Shown: positions 1 to 8,370 of the stretch, piece by piece
Layout: each line of letters starts with the position of its first letter
Position numbering within the stretch: position 1 is the stretch's first letter
Source of the DNA: CAYWQB01 sp964460785
GTDB taxonomy: Bacteria > Chlamydiota > Chlamydiia > Chlamydiales > CAYWQB01
Assembly (NCBI GenBank): GCA_964460785.1
Contig: CAYWQB010000003.1
Location: 124,001-188,000 of the forward strand
DNA: 64,000 bases
Direction of reading: 5' to 3'
Made by a program: the position numbers and the translations under genes
The notes under the pieces: generated by a model
Told to the model about the DNA's origin: nothing
The model's database searches: none
What the model saw: the letters and a program-made list of their open reading frames with translations, nothing else

Positions 1-276
1 CTTTCTCGAAAAATTGGATCCATCTTTGCTCTTTCAGAGAACTACCCTGATCTTAAAGCAAGCCAAAATATGAGAGATCTTCAGGAGGAACTCACTTCTA
101 CAGAAAATAAGGTTTCCTTTTCTAGACAGGTGTATAATGACTTAGCTATGAGCTATAATACAAAACAAGAGGAGTTCCCTGCTCTTCTCTTTGCAAAATC
201 TTTTGGCCACCAAACAGTAGATTTATTTGAAGTAAGCACACAAGAGGCATCTTCGCCTCCGAAGGTCTCCTTCTAA
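1..276 (+). CDS. lemA: LemA family protein, C-terminal part (5' end outside window)
   Basis: The frame is open from base 1 and ends at TAA 274-276, so only the last ~91 residues are present. They match the typical LemA C-terminus: a 'YPDLKAS..M..LQEELTSTENKV.F.RQ.YND....YN' pattern, then a short 'FP...FA..FG' segment. LemA proteins are helical envelope proteins with an N-terminal membrane anchor; their biochemical role is not established. The stop codon overlaps the htpX start (TAATG), so the two genes are translationally coupled. lemA-htpX is a common bacterial pair. Confidence 0.88.
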   Translation, partial: LSRKIGSIFALSENYPDLKASQNMRDLQEELTSTENKVSFSRQVYNDLAMSYNTKQEEFPALLFAKSFGHQTVDLFEVSTQEASSPPKVSF

Positions 277-1229
277 TGTCTTTTTGGTCTGCACAGCGGC
301 ATTCCATGCGTGTAAGCCGCTTGTGTGTGCTTCTTTTTTTCCTAATGACTGTAACTGTCGGCTTCTTAGTAGAACTTATTCTACGCCGAGGGTTCCCAGA
401 TCTATACTCAAATCAGCTGCCACTAGCTCTCATTCTCTTTGTTGCCGTGGTTTTTCTTATTTCATCAATACACCTCTTACAGCTTTACTGGAAAGGAGGA
501 GCCTTTGTGGCTCAGCTTTTAGGAGGTCACCCCATAGCAGATATTGAGGAAACAGAAAAAATACGAGTGCTACGTAATGTGTTGGATGAAATGTTTATTG
601 CATCAGGCCTTCAACAAAAGCCTGAAGTATTCATTCTCCCCTATCAAGAGATCAATGCCTTTGTGGCTGGACTCAACCCCTCTAAATCTGCCTTGGGTAT
701 TACACAAGGTGCAATAAATCTTTGTGAGCGAGACGAGCTTGCCGCCATCATTGCCCATGAATTAGGACACCTAGCTAACAAAGACACTGTGCTGAATACC
801 CTGCTTGGTAGCTACATTGCAGGTTTCACTTTCTTATTTGCTTTTGGTATACGAGCTCTTTTTTATTACCGCCCTAGAAGACATAAGAATCAAAGCAAAG
901 AAACATTTATTCTTTTTATTCTTTTAATTGTTGTGCTGGCAGGAGCTTTATCTTGGCTCTTAGGGAAAATTTTACAGTCGCTAGTCAGTCAAAATAGAGA
1001 GTACCTTGCAGACTCTATGAGCGCACAATTTACCCGCTCCCCCATAAGTCTAATTCGAGCTCTAAGAAAAATTGCCCACCAAAAAGAAACCGATTTGCCC
1101 ATTCAAGGTTCTGCATTTTCTCATCTCTATCTCCATGATAACCAGCACTGGCTAGCAAAACTTTTTAGCTCACATCCACCAATAGAGAAGCGGATTGAAG
1201 CCTTAGAAAAGCAGGCATATATCCCTTGA
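276..1229 (+). CDS. htpX: HtpX-type M48 membrane metalloprotease
   Basis: This is a 317-aa membrane zinc protease of family M48 (HtpX group), which degrades misfolded or damaged membrane proteins. The catalytic motif HELGH is visible in 'AAIIAHELGHLANKDT'. The third zinc ligand is probably the Glu in 'NREYLADSMSAQFT'. Two hydrophobic segments precede the protease domain (about residues 17-35 and 47-70) and two more follow the HELGH helix. The C-terminal 'SHPPIEKRIEAL' is characteristic of the family. The length is normal for HtpX. The start overlaps the lemA stop by one base. Confidence 0.93.
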   Translation: MSFWSAQRHSMRVSRLCVLLFFLMTVTVGFLVELILRRGFPDLYSNQLPLALILFVAVVFLISSIHLLQLYWKGGAFVAQLLGGHPIADIEETEKIRVLRNVLDEMFIASGLQQKPEVFILPYQEINAFVAGLNPSKSALGITQGAINLCERDELAAIIAHELGHLANKDTVLNTLLGSYIAGFTFLFAFGIRALFYYRPRRHKNQSKETFILFILLIVVLAGALSWLLGKILQSLVSQNREYLADSMSAQFTRSPISLIRALRKIAHQKETDLPIQGSAFSHLYLHDNQHWLAKLFSSHPPIEKRIEALEKQAYIP

Positions 1230-1390
1230 CCTCTAGGATTAAAATAGATAAAATCTTTCGTTAAAGTTATTTATTTTGATTCATGAGCTTTTATATTCAC
1301 CTATCAGAAATCTTTCATCTTCATAAGCTCCATCTAGCATAGACTCCTCTCTGCTTTCAAATATCACTCAATTTCTAGATAGGTCAAAAA

Positions 1391-2587
1391 ATGTCTTTAC
1401 GTAATTTTTCACAGCTAGCCAGCGCTGTGATGCTGATTTCAGGCACCTGCATTGGTGCAGGAATGCTAGGGGTTCCTGTCCTGACAGGACAAGCAGGCCT
1501 TGCTCCCTGCTTGCTCATCAATACTCTGTGTTGGCTCTTTATGCTCATATCAGGGCTTTTTTTTCTTGAAGCCATCCTTTGGTCCAAAGACCAAGATAAC
1601 CTTCTCTCTATCTCTAAGAATTTTTTAGGAAAAAAGGGGAAGTGGCTAGGAGGCCTTACTTTTGCTTACCTTTATTATAGCTTACTTGTCGCCTATTTTG
1701 CTGGAGGCAGTGCTATCTTAGAAAAATCTATGGAGGCAATTAGCTTTAATCTCTCCTCCATGCAATGCAAGCTTCTCTTTTTAGCTCTTTTCGGTTCGAT
1801 TGTTACTTTTGGCATACGGTGGACCAACCGCATCAATGCCGTATTATTTATTGGAGTGATTATTACTTTTTTTGCTCTTCTCTGCATCGGCTTGTCAGAC
1901 CTAGATCCCGTTGTCACACTAAAAAATAATTGGAAAGCAACATTGCTTGCAGCTCCTGTGCTCTTTAGCACATATGGCTACCACAATGTCCTGCCTTCTG
2001 TAGCAAGCTTTGCAAAGCGCAATAGCCGCCAGCTATACTGGGCTGTCATCATTGGTACAGCTCTTCCTTTCCTTCTTTATAGCCTCTGGCAAATCTTTAT
2101 TATGACAAGCTTAAGCCCTGAGAGCATTAAACAAGGTGAAATCAATGGAGAAACCATTACGATGGTTTTAGTCCGGGAAACACAAAGCAGCTGGATTTTA
2201 TGGGTAAGCCTTGCCTTCTCTTTCTTTGCTCTTGTTACCTCCTTCTTGGGTGTAGCCTTATCCATGGTCGATTTTTTAGGAGATGGCTTTGGAGTCAAAA
2301 ATCGCCAAGGGATAAAGCGCGTAGGATTATGCAGCTTGGTCTTTGTTCCTCCTTTCCTGCTTAGTATGGTAAAGCCTGGGATCTTTATTGATGCCTTAAG
2401 CTTTGCTGGAGGCTTTGGAGAGGCTACCCTAAATGGGCTCTTCCCCATTTTATTTGTTTGGCGAGGACTCGCTCAGGGACGCATGACACGCTTCTTTTGT
2501 TCCACAAAGAAAGTACTATGGCCGATGCTAATTTTTACACTTTGCATTATAGCAGTGGAAATTCTTCACATCGCAGGTTGCTTCTAG
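1391..2587 (+). CDS. tyrP: Aromatic amino acid permease (TyrP/Mtr type)
   Basis: This is a 398-aa polytopic membrane protein of the hydroxy/aromatic amino acid permease (HAAAP) family, which imports tyrosine or tryptophan with protons. The N-terminal helix 'SGTCIGAGMLGVPVLTGQAG' is the family signature around the unwound substrate-binding TM1. About eleven hydrophobic segments follow. Related transporters called TyrP occur in Chlamydia, often in several copies; substrate specificity cannot be decided here. A strong hairpin lies just after the stop. Confidence 0.87.
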   Translation: MSLRNFSQLASAVMLISGTCIGAGMLGVPVLTGQAGLAPCLLINTLCWLFMLISGLFFLEAILWSKDQDNLLSISKNFLGKKGKWLGGLTFAYLYYSLLVAYFAGGSAILEKSMEAISFNLSSMQCKLLFLALFGSIVTFGIRWTNRINAVLFIGVIITFFALLCIGLSDLDPVVTLKNNWKATLLAAPVLFSTYGYHNVLPSVASFAKRNSRQLYWAVIIGTALPFLLYSLWQIFIMTSLSPESIKQGEINGETITMVLVRETQSSWILWVSLAFSFFALVTSFLGVALSMVDFLGDGFGVKNRQGIKRVGLCSLVFVPPFLLSMVKPGIFIDALSFAGGFGEATLNGLFPILFVWRGLAQGRMTRFFCSTKKVLWPMLIFTLCIIAVEILHIAGCF

Positions 2588-2594
2588 TCGATGC

Positions 2595-2624
2595 CTCTTG
2601 GCCATACAGGTGTATGGCCAAGAG
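2595..2624 (+). terminator. Hairpin terminator after tyrP
   Basis: A perfect 13-bp inverted repeat with a 4-nt loop (CTCTTGGCCATAC / GTATGGCCAAGAG) begins 8 bases after the permease stop. A short T-rich stretch (ACTTTTTC) follows about 7 bases later, so the hairpin is clear but the U-tract is not ideally placed. Confidence 0.6.
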
Positions 2625-2761
2625 CTCTACACTTTTTCACTCAAAAAAAATTCATATAAACAAGCATCTATTGATAAATTTATCTTGATAAACCCCTATT
2701 TTAGGGTTATTGAAGAAGTTAAGCCCTGGCGCTCATCAGATAAAGAACCCCCATTAACTAG

Positions 2762-5700
2762 ATGCACTGTAAGCAATTTCTATTCATCGCACTAGCATTC
2801 TGTCATTTCGCTTATACAGCCTCTTCTTCAGAAGAAACCAGCCTTTATCTCCAAGCAAAGCAAAGCCTTACTCAATTACAAGAAGAATCTACAACTCTCT
2901 ATCCTGAGTTAGTATCATTACAAAACAGCTTAGGTGTTCGGCTCCCTGAAAGCTTTACACTAGTCGATGGAACAAGTTGGTATCAGAATCACCTGATACA
3001 TATTGAAAAGAACTTAGCCCATACTTTGCAGGGAGTGACCAACATTCATACCACTTTAGGCGCTATAGAAAGTAAGCTTCCTTTCCTTATCGAGCAAAGC
3101 CTCGTACACCATGCAAAAAGGCAATCTCTCTCCAGAACCCTCTCTCTTGAGATGGATAGGATCACTCAAATAAGCCAAGATTATTATAAAACCATACAAG
3201 GGCTCCACTGGAAACAAGAGGCTCTGCTTCAAAGACTCCAGCTATCCAATGATTCTCTCAATCTTTTGCAACTTCAGTTAGATGACCTGTTAAAATTGGG
3301 AGCTTCCCCAGCAACTACAGACACTCTCATCCATAGTTTTTATCAAAATTGGGTTGTCTTTCATGACTATCATTTTGAGCTCTATAAAGTGTTACAAAGC
3401 TACTTAGACCAAGCTTCAAATAGCCTGGAAAAGATTAAGCGATTTAACCGTATGCGCTATGAACGATCATCTCCTATTTCAAAGAAAGTAGAGCGACTGA
3501 AGTCACAATACACAAGCCAAATTGAGGAATTTTCTCTTATACAATCAAGTATCAAAGAGGCGCAGACCGCTGTTTCTACCTCCTCAAATGGACTAAAAGA
3601 AGCAAAAGAGTCTCTTTCTACAGCATCTAAGACGCTACAGTCTCTCTACCTACAAGACGAACTTCTCAAACAAGCAGCCTCTGAGCTAAAAGGGGAAATG
3701 AGTCGGCTGACAGCAAAGCTACAAGCGGCCAAACAAAAAGAACTAGCCATCATAAAAGAAAACGACCAAGCACAGACTGAAAAACAGCTCTTAGAAACGC
3801 AGCTAAATCTCTTTCAAGACAAGCTCTCTGCAATCCAGGCTAGACAAGCAAACAAAGAGCAAGCCTTGAACCATATTCTTGAAAATCAAGGCCTCATTGA
3901 ACGAACCATCCAATCTCATGAAGAGAAAAAGACTCATCTAAAAGATCAAATCAGGAAAAATGAAGAAAAAATTGCAAAAGCGAAAAGAGAACTGATTGCC
4001 TGTAAAAGCAGACTCTCTGAGCTAAGAGAGCAAATTGCATCTTTAGACCTCCCCTTTGAAAAAAGCAAAGAGAGGATTGAACAAGAACTTCTCTCTATAA
4101 GTGAGCAGCGAGCCGATCTTCTAAAGCAAAGACAACAGATTGAGGAATCCCTTGAGATCCTTAGAGAAGAAAGTTCAAAAGCACGCTTATCATTGGATAC
4201 GCTCTCTAAAAAGCAAGCCTCTTTACAAGATTCCCTCATGGAGAATCAGCAAAAACTTGTTCAGAAAAAGCACCTTCTAAAAAAAGAGCATCTACACCTC
4301 AAAGGCAAAGAAGTTGGTTTATTAAAGCTCAATGGTGAACTCAGGGAATATGAAAAGGCCAGTATCAATCAACCCCACAATCAAGCGATTCTTCGCAGCC
4401 TTTCTATTCTACAAAAAAATCATGAACAGCTGACTTCAGAGATCCAAGATAGCCGCTCTCTCATCACAAAGCTTGATCTAGAGATTACACAAGCAACGAA
4501 AGACATTCAAAAAATTCAGGCCGCACAAGGAATGACCTTGCAACAGGGCCACTCTGAACAAAAAAAACTAAAAGAGATCCAACATAATATTGAAGAGAAA
4601 ATATCTAAACTCGCTCGCATGAATGAATCGATTGCATCTATACAAGAAAATTATGACCTCCTTCAAAATCAACTCTCTCTTGTAGCTAAGAACCTCAAAA
4701 AAATGAATCAGGATCTCTCTAATTTAAAGGAGAAAGATCTGTTGTTGCAGAAGCAATATGACAAAGTTGCGCACTATATAGCAGCCGCCCTCCCGCAGAA
4801 CCAGTCTCTAAAAGAGCAGCTCTCTTCGTTACAAAAAAACTTAAAGAAAGAGTTAGCCAAGCACTCTCAAATCAACGAGCAAACTGCACAAATTTATGAC
4901 GAATTAAAAAGCTTTGACCAGTCTATTTCACAGCTTAAAAAGACACTTCACTCTTCTTTTGAGAATTTACAGGCTACCACAAGAAAGCAGGCGCTAACCC
5001 TTAAAGAGCTTGAGGAAGCAAAAATGCAGAGAAGCTTTCTGCAAAACCAAAATCGCTCTCTGGAAGCTCTTGCTGAAAAGGTTTCAGCTCTTTACAGCAC
5101 AGCTCCCTCCTCTTCTCATTCAGCGATTATAGATCTTCAGCATAAAGTAGATCGAGCTCTCTCTCTACTTAAAGCAGAAGAGACAAGCTTGACCAAATTT
5201 GAGAAGAGCTTAAGCCACACGAAAAAACAAGCAGAACAAGAAGAGCTTTTCTATCCAGAAAGCTACCAACAGCTACTCAGCCTTGAGCCTCTGATTGAGC
5301 AGGCCTGCACACAAAGTTATCGGATAAATTCTATAGATTTTGAAAGACAAAAAGAGCTTCAAGACTTAGTTCAGAGCATGCATACCGAACTAAGTGATGC
5401 ACACTCTTTAATGCAGCAAGTCTATCCTTTATCAGCAGAAATAGAGATCCCTCAAAAACACAACAAACAAAAAAGCCTGGACCTCTTAAAAGGACTCTCT
5501 TTTCAAGTCCGTTCAATCAAAGCTCTCATGGAGTCTTTAAAGGATCTCTTAGCACAGCAAGTAGAACAATCTAGAGCACAAAAGATTGACAAACTCCCTC
5601 CTTTAGAACTCCCCAAAGAACCTCTCTCTACATGGCACAAGCACTACCACTCACTGGACCTTTCTTTTCTATTTCTCTCTTCAGAAAAGCTAAAAGAAGC

Positions 5701-5857
5701 TCAGGCATATATCCCTAAAGTGCATGAGGACCTCTCTCTCTTTTCCCCACTACAAAAAAAATACGAGCAACTAAAAGAGAAAGAGGTACAACTAAAGGAA
5801 ATGGTGCGCGCTGCGAACTTTATGTACAGCCCCCCAATTAGCCAAACCTCAAATTAA
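2762..5857 (+). CDS. Large secreted/envelope coiled-coil protein, function unknown
   Basis: This is a 1031-aa protein. It starts with a probable signal peptide (hydrophobic core about residues 5-18, then TASSS), followed by an almost uninterrupted alpha-helical coiled coil rich in Lys, Glu, Gln, Leu and Ser. No catalytic motif, second membrane segment or anchor is visible. The composition suggests a long rod in the periplasm or outside the cell. It may be structural or a secreted effector; I do not recognise a family. There is no good Shine-Dalgarno sequence before the ATG. The 3' end overlaps convergent mreC by 4 bases. Confidence 0.8.
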   Translation: MHCKQFLFIALAFCHFAYTASSSEETSLYLQAKQSLTQLQEESTTLYPELVSLQNSLGVRLPESFTLVDGTSWYQNHLIHIEKNLAHTLQGVTNIHTTLGAIESKLPFLIEQSLVHHAKRQSLSRTLSLEMDRITQISQDYYKTIQGLHWKQEALLQRLQLSNDSLNLLQLQLDDLLKLGASPATTDTLIHSFYQNWVVFHDYHFELYKVLQSYLDQASNSLEKIKRFNRMRYERSSPISKKVERLKSQYTSQIEEFSLIQSSIKEAQTAVSTSSNGLKEAKESLSTASKTLQSLYLQDELLKQAASELKGEMSRLTAKLQAAKQKELAIIKENDQAQTEKQLLETQLNLFQDKLSAIQARQANKEQALNHILENQGLIERTIQSHEEKKTHLKDQIRKNEEKIAKAKRELIACKSRLSELREQIASLDLPFEKSKERIEQELLSISEQRADLLKQRQQIEESLEILREESSKARLSLDTLSKKQASLQDSLMENQQKLVQKKHLLKKEHLHLKGKEVGLLKLNGELREYEKASINQPHNQAILRSLSILQKNHEQLTSEIQDSRSLITKLDLEITQATKDIQKIQAAQGMTLQQGHSEQKKLKEIQHNIEEKISKLARMNESIASIQENYDLLQNQLSLVAKNLKKMNQDLSNLKEKDLLLQKQYDKVAHYIAAALPQNQSLKEQLSSLQKNLKKELAKHSQINEQTAQIYDELKSFDQSISQLKKTLHSSFENLQATTRKQALTLKELEEAKMQRSFLQNQNRSLEALAEKVSALYSTAPSSSHSAIIDLQHKVDRALSLLKAEETSLTKFEKSLSHTKKQAEQEELFYPESYQQLLSLEPLIEQACTQSYRINSIDFERQKELQDLVQSMHTELSDAHSLMQQVYPLSAEIEIPQKHNKQKSLDLLKGLSFQVRSIKALMESLKDLLAQQVEQSRAQKIDKLPPLELPKEPLSTWHKHYHSLDLSFLFLSSEKLKEAQAYIPKVHEDLSLFSPLQKKYEQLKEKEVQLKEMVRAANFMYSPPISQTSN

Positions 5858-6987
5858 TCAAAGCTCTCAGATCTTAAAGGCGGTAAAACATACACTTTGC
5901 TTATTTCATAGCTATCTTGGATAGCAGGAATAATTTCCAAGTCATAAGAGATCCCAGAGTCTTCTAAGGGATAGACATGTGAAACAGATCCCACTGTCAA
6001 ACCAGAGGGAAACAGACCATCCAATCCTGATGTAACGAGCAAATCACCTTCCTGCACAAGAGACAGTGGAGGGTCTGTCTCTTTAGTTTTTCCTGTCATC
6101 AAGTCCCGTGCAGGTCCAAAAGAGTCAGCAAAGTCATAGTTAAACCCCTCCCCTCGTAGCATAAGTTTACGGCTTCGCCACAATGGCTCACTCGAACCAT
6201 AAACAAATCCTTTAGCAAGGTACGTCGTAGCTGTTGCTTGCTGGAGATAGTCTCTAAGAAGTTGTAGGTCATGATATAGGCCTGCAAGTGCAGAAGGATC
6301 AGGGAAGAGATCTTTACGCACGGAGAGCTTTTCTAATAGAGAATCAATCGATGCAAGTAGCGAGTGGTTTTGCAACTTTCCTCGTGCAACGCGAACAGCT
6401 GGATTAAGTCCTGTATCCGTTAATAACCGGATACGGCTTTGAGACTCTCCTACATAATCCACAACACCAATCAATGTTGAGCCTATGACCACCGGGCTAT
6501 CTTTGCCAATGGCAAGCCGTTCTTGCCTGCGGTTTTCTCCTTCACCAACATTGATCCATAAAAAACTACTCCAGCTTGTTGGATCACGATAGATCACATC
6601 AGCAGGTGTTGAACCAACAAGTCCCGACACAAGCTTTGCTGCTCGCTCTTCATTTTCAGTAATAAAGGCATGTAAAGCTGTTTGACTTTCTGGATGTAAA
6701 TCCAACAACATTTGCCGTTGCTCGACCACCACCTCCAAAGACTTTCTCAACTCTTCTTTCAACTGAACATTTTCAAGCTCAAGCTGATAAACTTTTTGCT
6801 GAGCTTTTTCTACTTTAGAACTCCCCCCTTTTGCCCAAAGAGCTGTTTGGCAAAAAGGAGCCAACACCTTTGAAGTCAAGCCACGCAAAGAGTCACTGAC
6901 TGAATAGGGCATGCTGAACAGCAGCATTAAAAGCAGCAAAAGAGAAAACAAACTAAGAAGCTCTTTCAGTCCTGACTTTCGTTTCAT
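5854..6987 (-). CDS. mreC: Rod shape-determining protein MreC
   Basis: The 377-aa protein has one N-terminal membrane segment (about residues 9-27), a coiled coil (about 55-90) and a periplasmic beta-rich domain with MreC features: 'AxVVGSTPADVIYRDPTSW..', 'PVVIGSTLIGVVDYVGESQSRIRLLTD' and 'EGDLLVTSGLDGLFPSGLTVGSV'. MreC links MreB to the cell-wall synthesis machinery, which in chlamydiae acts at the division site. No mreB or mreD is adjacent. Its start overlaps the aminotransferase stop (ATGA), so the two form an operon. As I recall, C. trachomatis has the same pair (tyrB-CT638). An insertion of about 60 residues (helical, 'SLLEKLSVRKDL...') separates the beta domains. Confidence 0.87.
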   Translation of the reverse strand: MKRKSGLKELLSLFSLLLLLMLLFSMPYSVSDSLRGLTSKVLAPFCQTALWAKGGSSKVEKAQQKVYQLELENVQLKEELRKSLEVVVEQRQMLLDLHPESQTALHAFITENEERAAKLVSGLVGSTPADVIYRDPTSWSSFLWINVGEGENRRQERLAIGKDSPVVIGSTLIGVVDYVGESQSRIRLLTDTGLNPAVRVARGKLQNHSLLASIDSLLEKLSVRKDLFPDPSALAGLYHDLQLLRDYLQQATATTYLAKGFVYGSSEPLWRSRKLMLRGEGFNYDFADSFGPARDLMTGKTKETDPPLSLVQEGDLLVTSGLDGLFPSGLTVGSVSHVYPLEDSGISYDLEIIPAIQDSYEISKVYVLPPLRSESFD

Positions 6988-8177
6988 ACTTTATGAAGAA
7001 CCTTTTTCAATGCTTGGGCAAAACCTGTGACGTTATGCTTTGTGATCCCTGCTACATTTATACGCCCTGAGGGAGCAAGGTAATACCCTAGAGACTCAAC
7101 TTCTTTGACTTGCTCTCCATTGATGCCTAGTAGAGAAAACATCCCCCTATGAGAACAAATAAAGCTCCAGTCACGATCTGAAATGGCCTGAGATAAGGCA
7201 TCTTGCAGCAACTGGCGATTTTCTAAAAGATGTCCTTGCATTTCTGCAAGCTCTCCAAGCCAAAGTTCTTTCAGTTGTGGAGTCGTTAATATCTTTGACA
7301 CAACCCAAGCCCCATGAGAAGGTGGGCTTGAGTAATTACCACGAATTAAGAATTTCAGCCGATCTTCAATGCGTTGACGCTCATCTTGACTTGCACTGTG
7401 CACCATCAAAAGAGCAGCTCGCTCTCCATAAAGGCCAAAGTTTTTTGATGTCGAAGCAACACAAGCAAAGTCCTGCCCAGTTTTTGAAAATGCGCGGATT
7501 GCATAGGCATCACAAGCAGGATTATCTCCAAACCCCTGATACGCGAAATCAAAGATAGGGAAGTGCTCCTGCTCTGCGACCACTTGCAAAATCTCATCCC
7601 ACTGCTCTTTTGAAGGATCAACTCCGGAAGGGTTGTGACAGCAAGTATGCAGAATAAGAGGCTGTCTCTTTGGCAAAGTGCGTAAACGATCGAGCATTTT
7701 CATCAAATCGAGCTCTTTGGTTTCCTGACAAAGATAAGGATACCAGCCAATTTTAAACATATTCTGAGCAAAAATATGTTTGTGATTGCCCCATGTGGGC
7801 GCTGATAGAAAAATTTCATCGTAGTGCGCTGTCTTTAACAGCTCTGCAATTACGCGAAGCCCTCCAGAAGCGCCAACTGTTTGAAACAAACATAGGTTTG
7901 AATAAACTTGTGAAAACTGCTCACCAAGAACAAGTTGCGCCATGCTTTTGGTGAAGCTTGCATCCCCAGTCATTGATAGATAACCTCGGCTGCGCTTTTC
8001 TTTTGCAAGCTCTTCTTCTGCTTGGAGCACAGCATCTAAGCTTGTCACTTTACCATCTGTGCCATAGTACATGCCTAAGCTTAAGTTCACTTTATCTGGT
8101 CGCTCATCCCTCAAAAAGCGTAGATAGGTTTCAAACAACCCTTCTTGGGGAGTGGAGGTTAGGTGGGAAAAAAACAT
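6984..8177 (-). CDS. tyrB: Class I aspartate/aromatic aminotransferase
   Basis: This is a 397-aa PLP-dependent aminotransferase of the AspC/TyrB group, transferring amino groups between aspartate or aromatic amino acids and 2-oxoglutarate. Visible features are the substrate/PLP-binding 'HTCCHNPSGVDPS', 'FDFAYQGFGD' with the PLP-contacting Asp and Tyr, and the Schiff-base Lys in 'STSKNFGLYGER'. The Arg that binds the substrate carboxylate is probably in the C-terminal 'SGRINVAGI'. The length is standard. It is first in an operon with mreC. Specificity for Asp versus Tyr cannot be told; the gene symbol follows the chlamydial usage. Confidence 0.88.
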   Translation of the reverse strand: MFFSHLTSTPQEGLFETYLRFLRDERPDKVNLSLGMYYGTDGKVTSLDAVLQAEEELAKEKRSRGYLSMTGDASFTKSMAQLVLGEQFSQVYSNLCLFQTVGASGGLRVIAELLKTAHYDEIFLSAPTWGNHKHIFAQNMFKIGWYPYLCQETKELDLMKMLDRLRTLPKRQPLILHTCCHNPSGVDPSKEQWDEILQVVAEQEHFPIFDFAYQGFGDNPACDAYAIRAFSKTGQDFACVASTSKNFGLYGERAALLMVHSASQDERQRIEDRLKFLIRGNYSSPPSHGAWVVSKILTTPQLKELWLGELAEMQGHLLENRQLLQDALSQAISDRDWSFICSHRGMFSLLGINGEQVKEVESLGYYLAPSGRINVAGITKHNVTGFAQALKKVLHKV

Positions 8178-8297
8178 GCAATCAGCCCTCTCTTATAGTG
8201 GAGAGGCATTGTAATCAGAGCCCTTTTTTTTCCAAAGAAGAAGCAATCTACTTGCCTGAAAGAGAGTACAGAATTAACATTATACTTCGTCTTTTAT

Positions 8298-8370
8298 GGG
8301 GCGTTAGCTCAGTTGGTAGAGCGCAACAATGGCATTGTTGAGGTCAACGGTTCGACTCCGTTACGCTCCA
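8298..8370 (+). tRNA. tRNA-Ala (anticodon GGC)
   Basis: A full cloverleaf can be folded. The acceptor stem is GGGGCGT / ACGCTCC, with the alanine identity pair G3-U70 at positions 8300 and 8367. The D arm is GCTC..GAGC. The anticodon stem is CAACA/TGTTG with anticodon GGC at 8331-8333. The T arm is AACGG-TTCGACT-CCGTT and the discriminator base is A. CCA is not encoded. The last 10 bases overlap the stop codon end of the helicase gene on the opposite strand. Confidence 0.95.

Noticed and set aside
2660..2760. Palindromes GATAAATTTATC and AACCC..GGGTT before the coiled-coil gene
   Set aside because: Short and A+T-rich; such repeats arise by chance and no matching element is seen elsewhere in the window.
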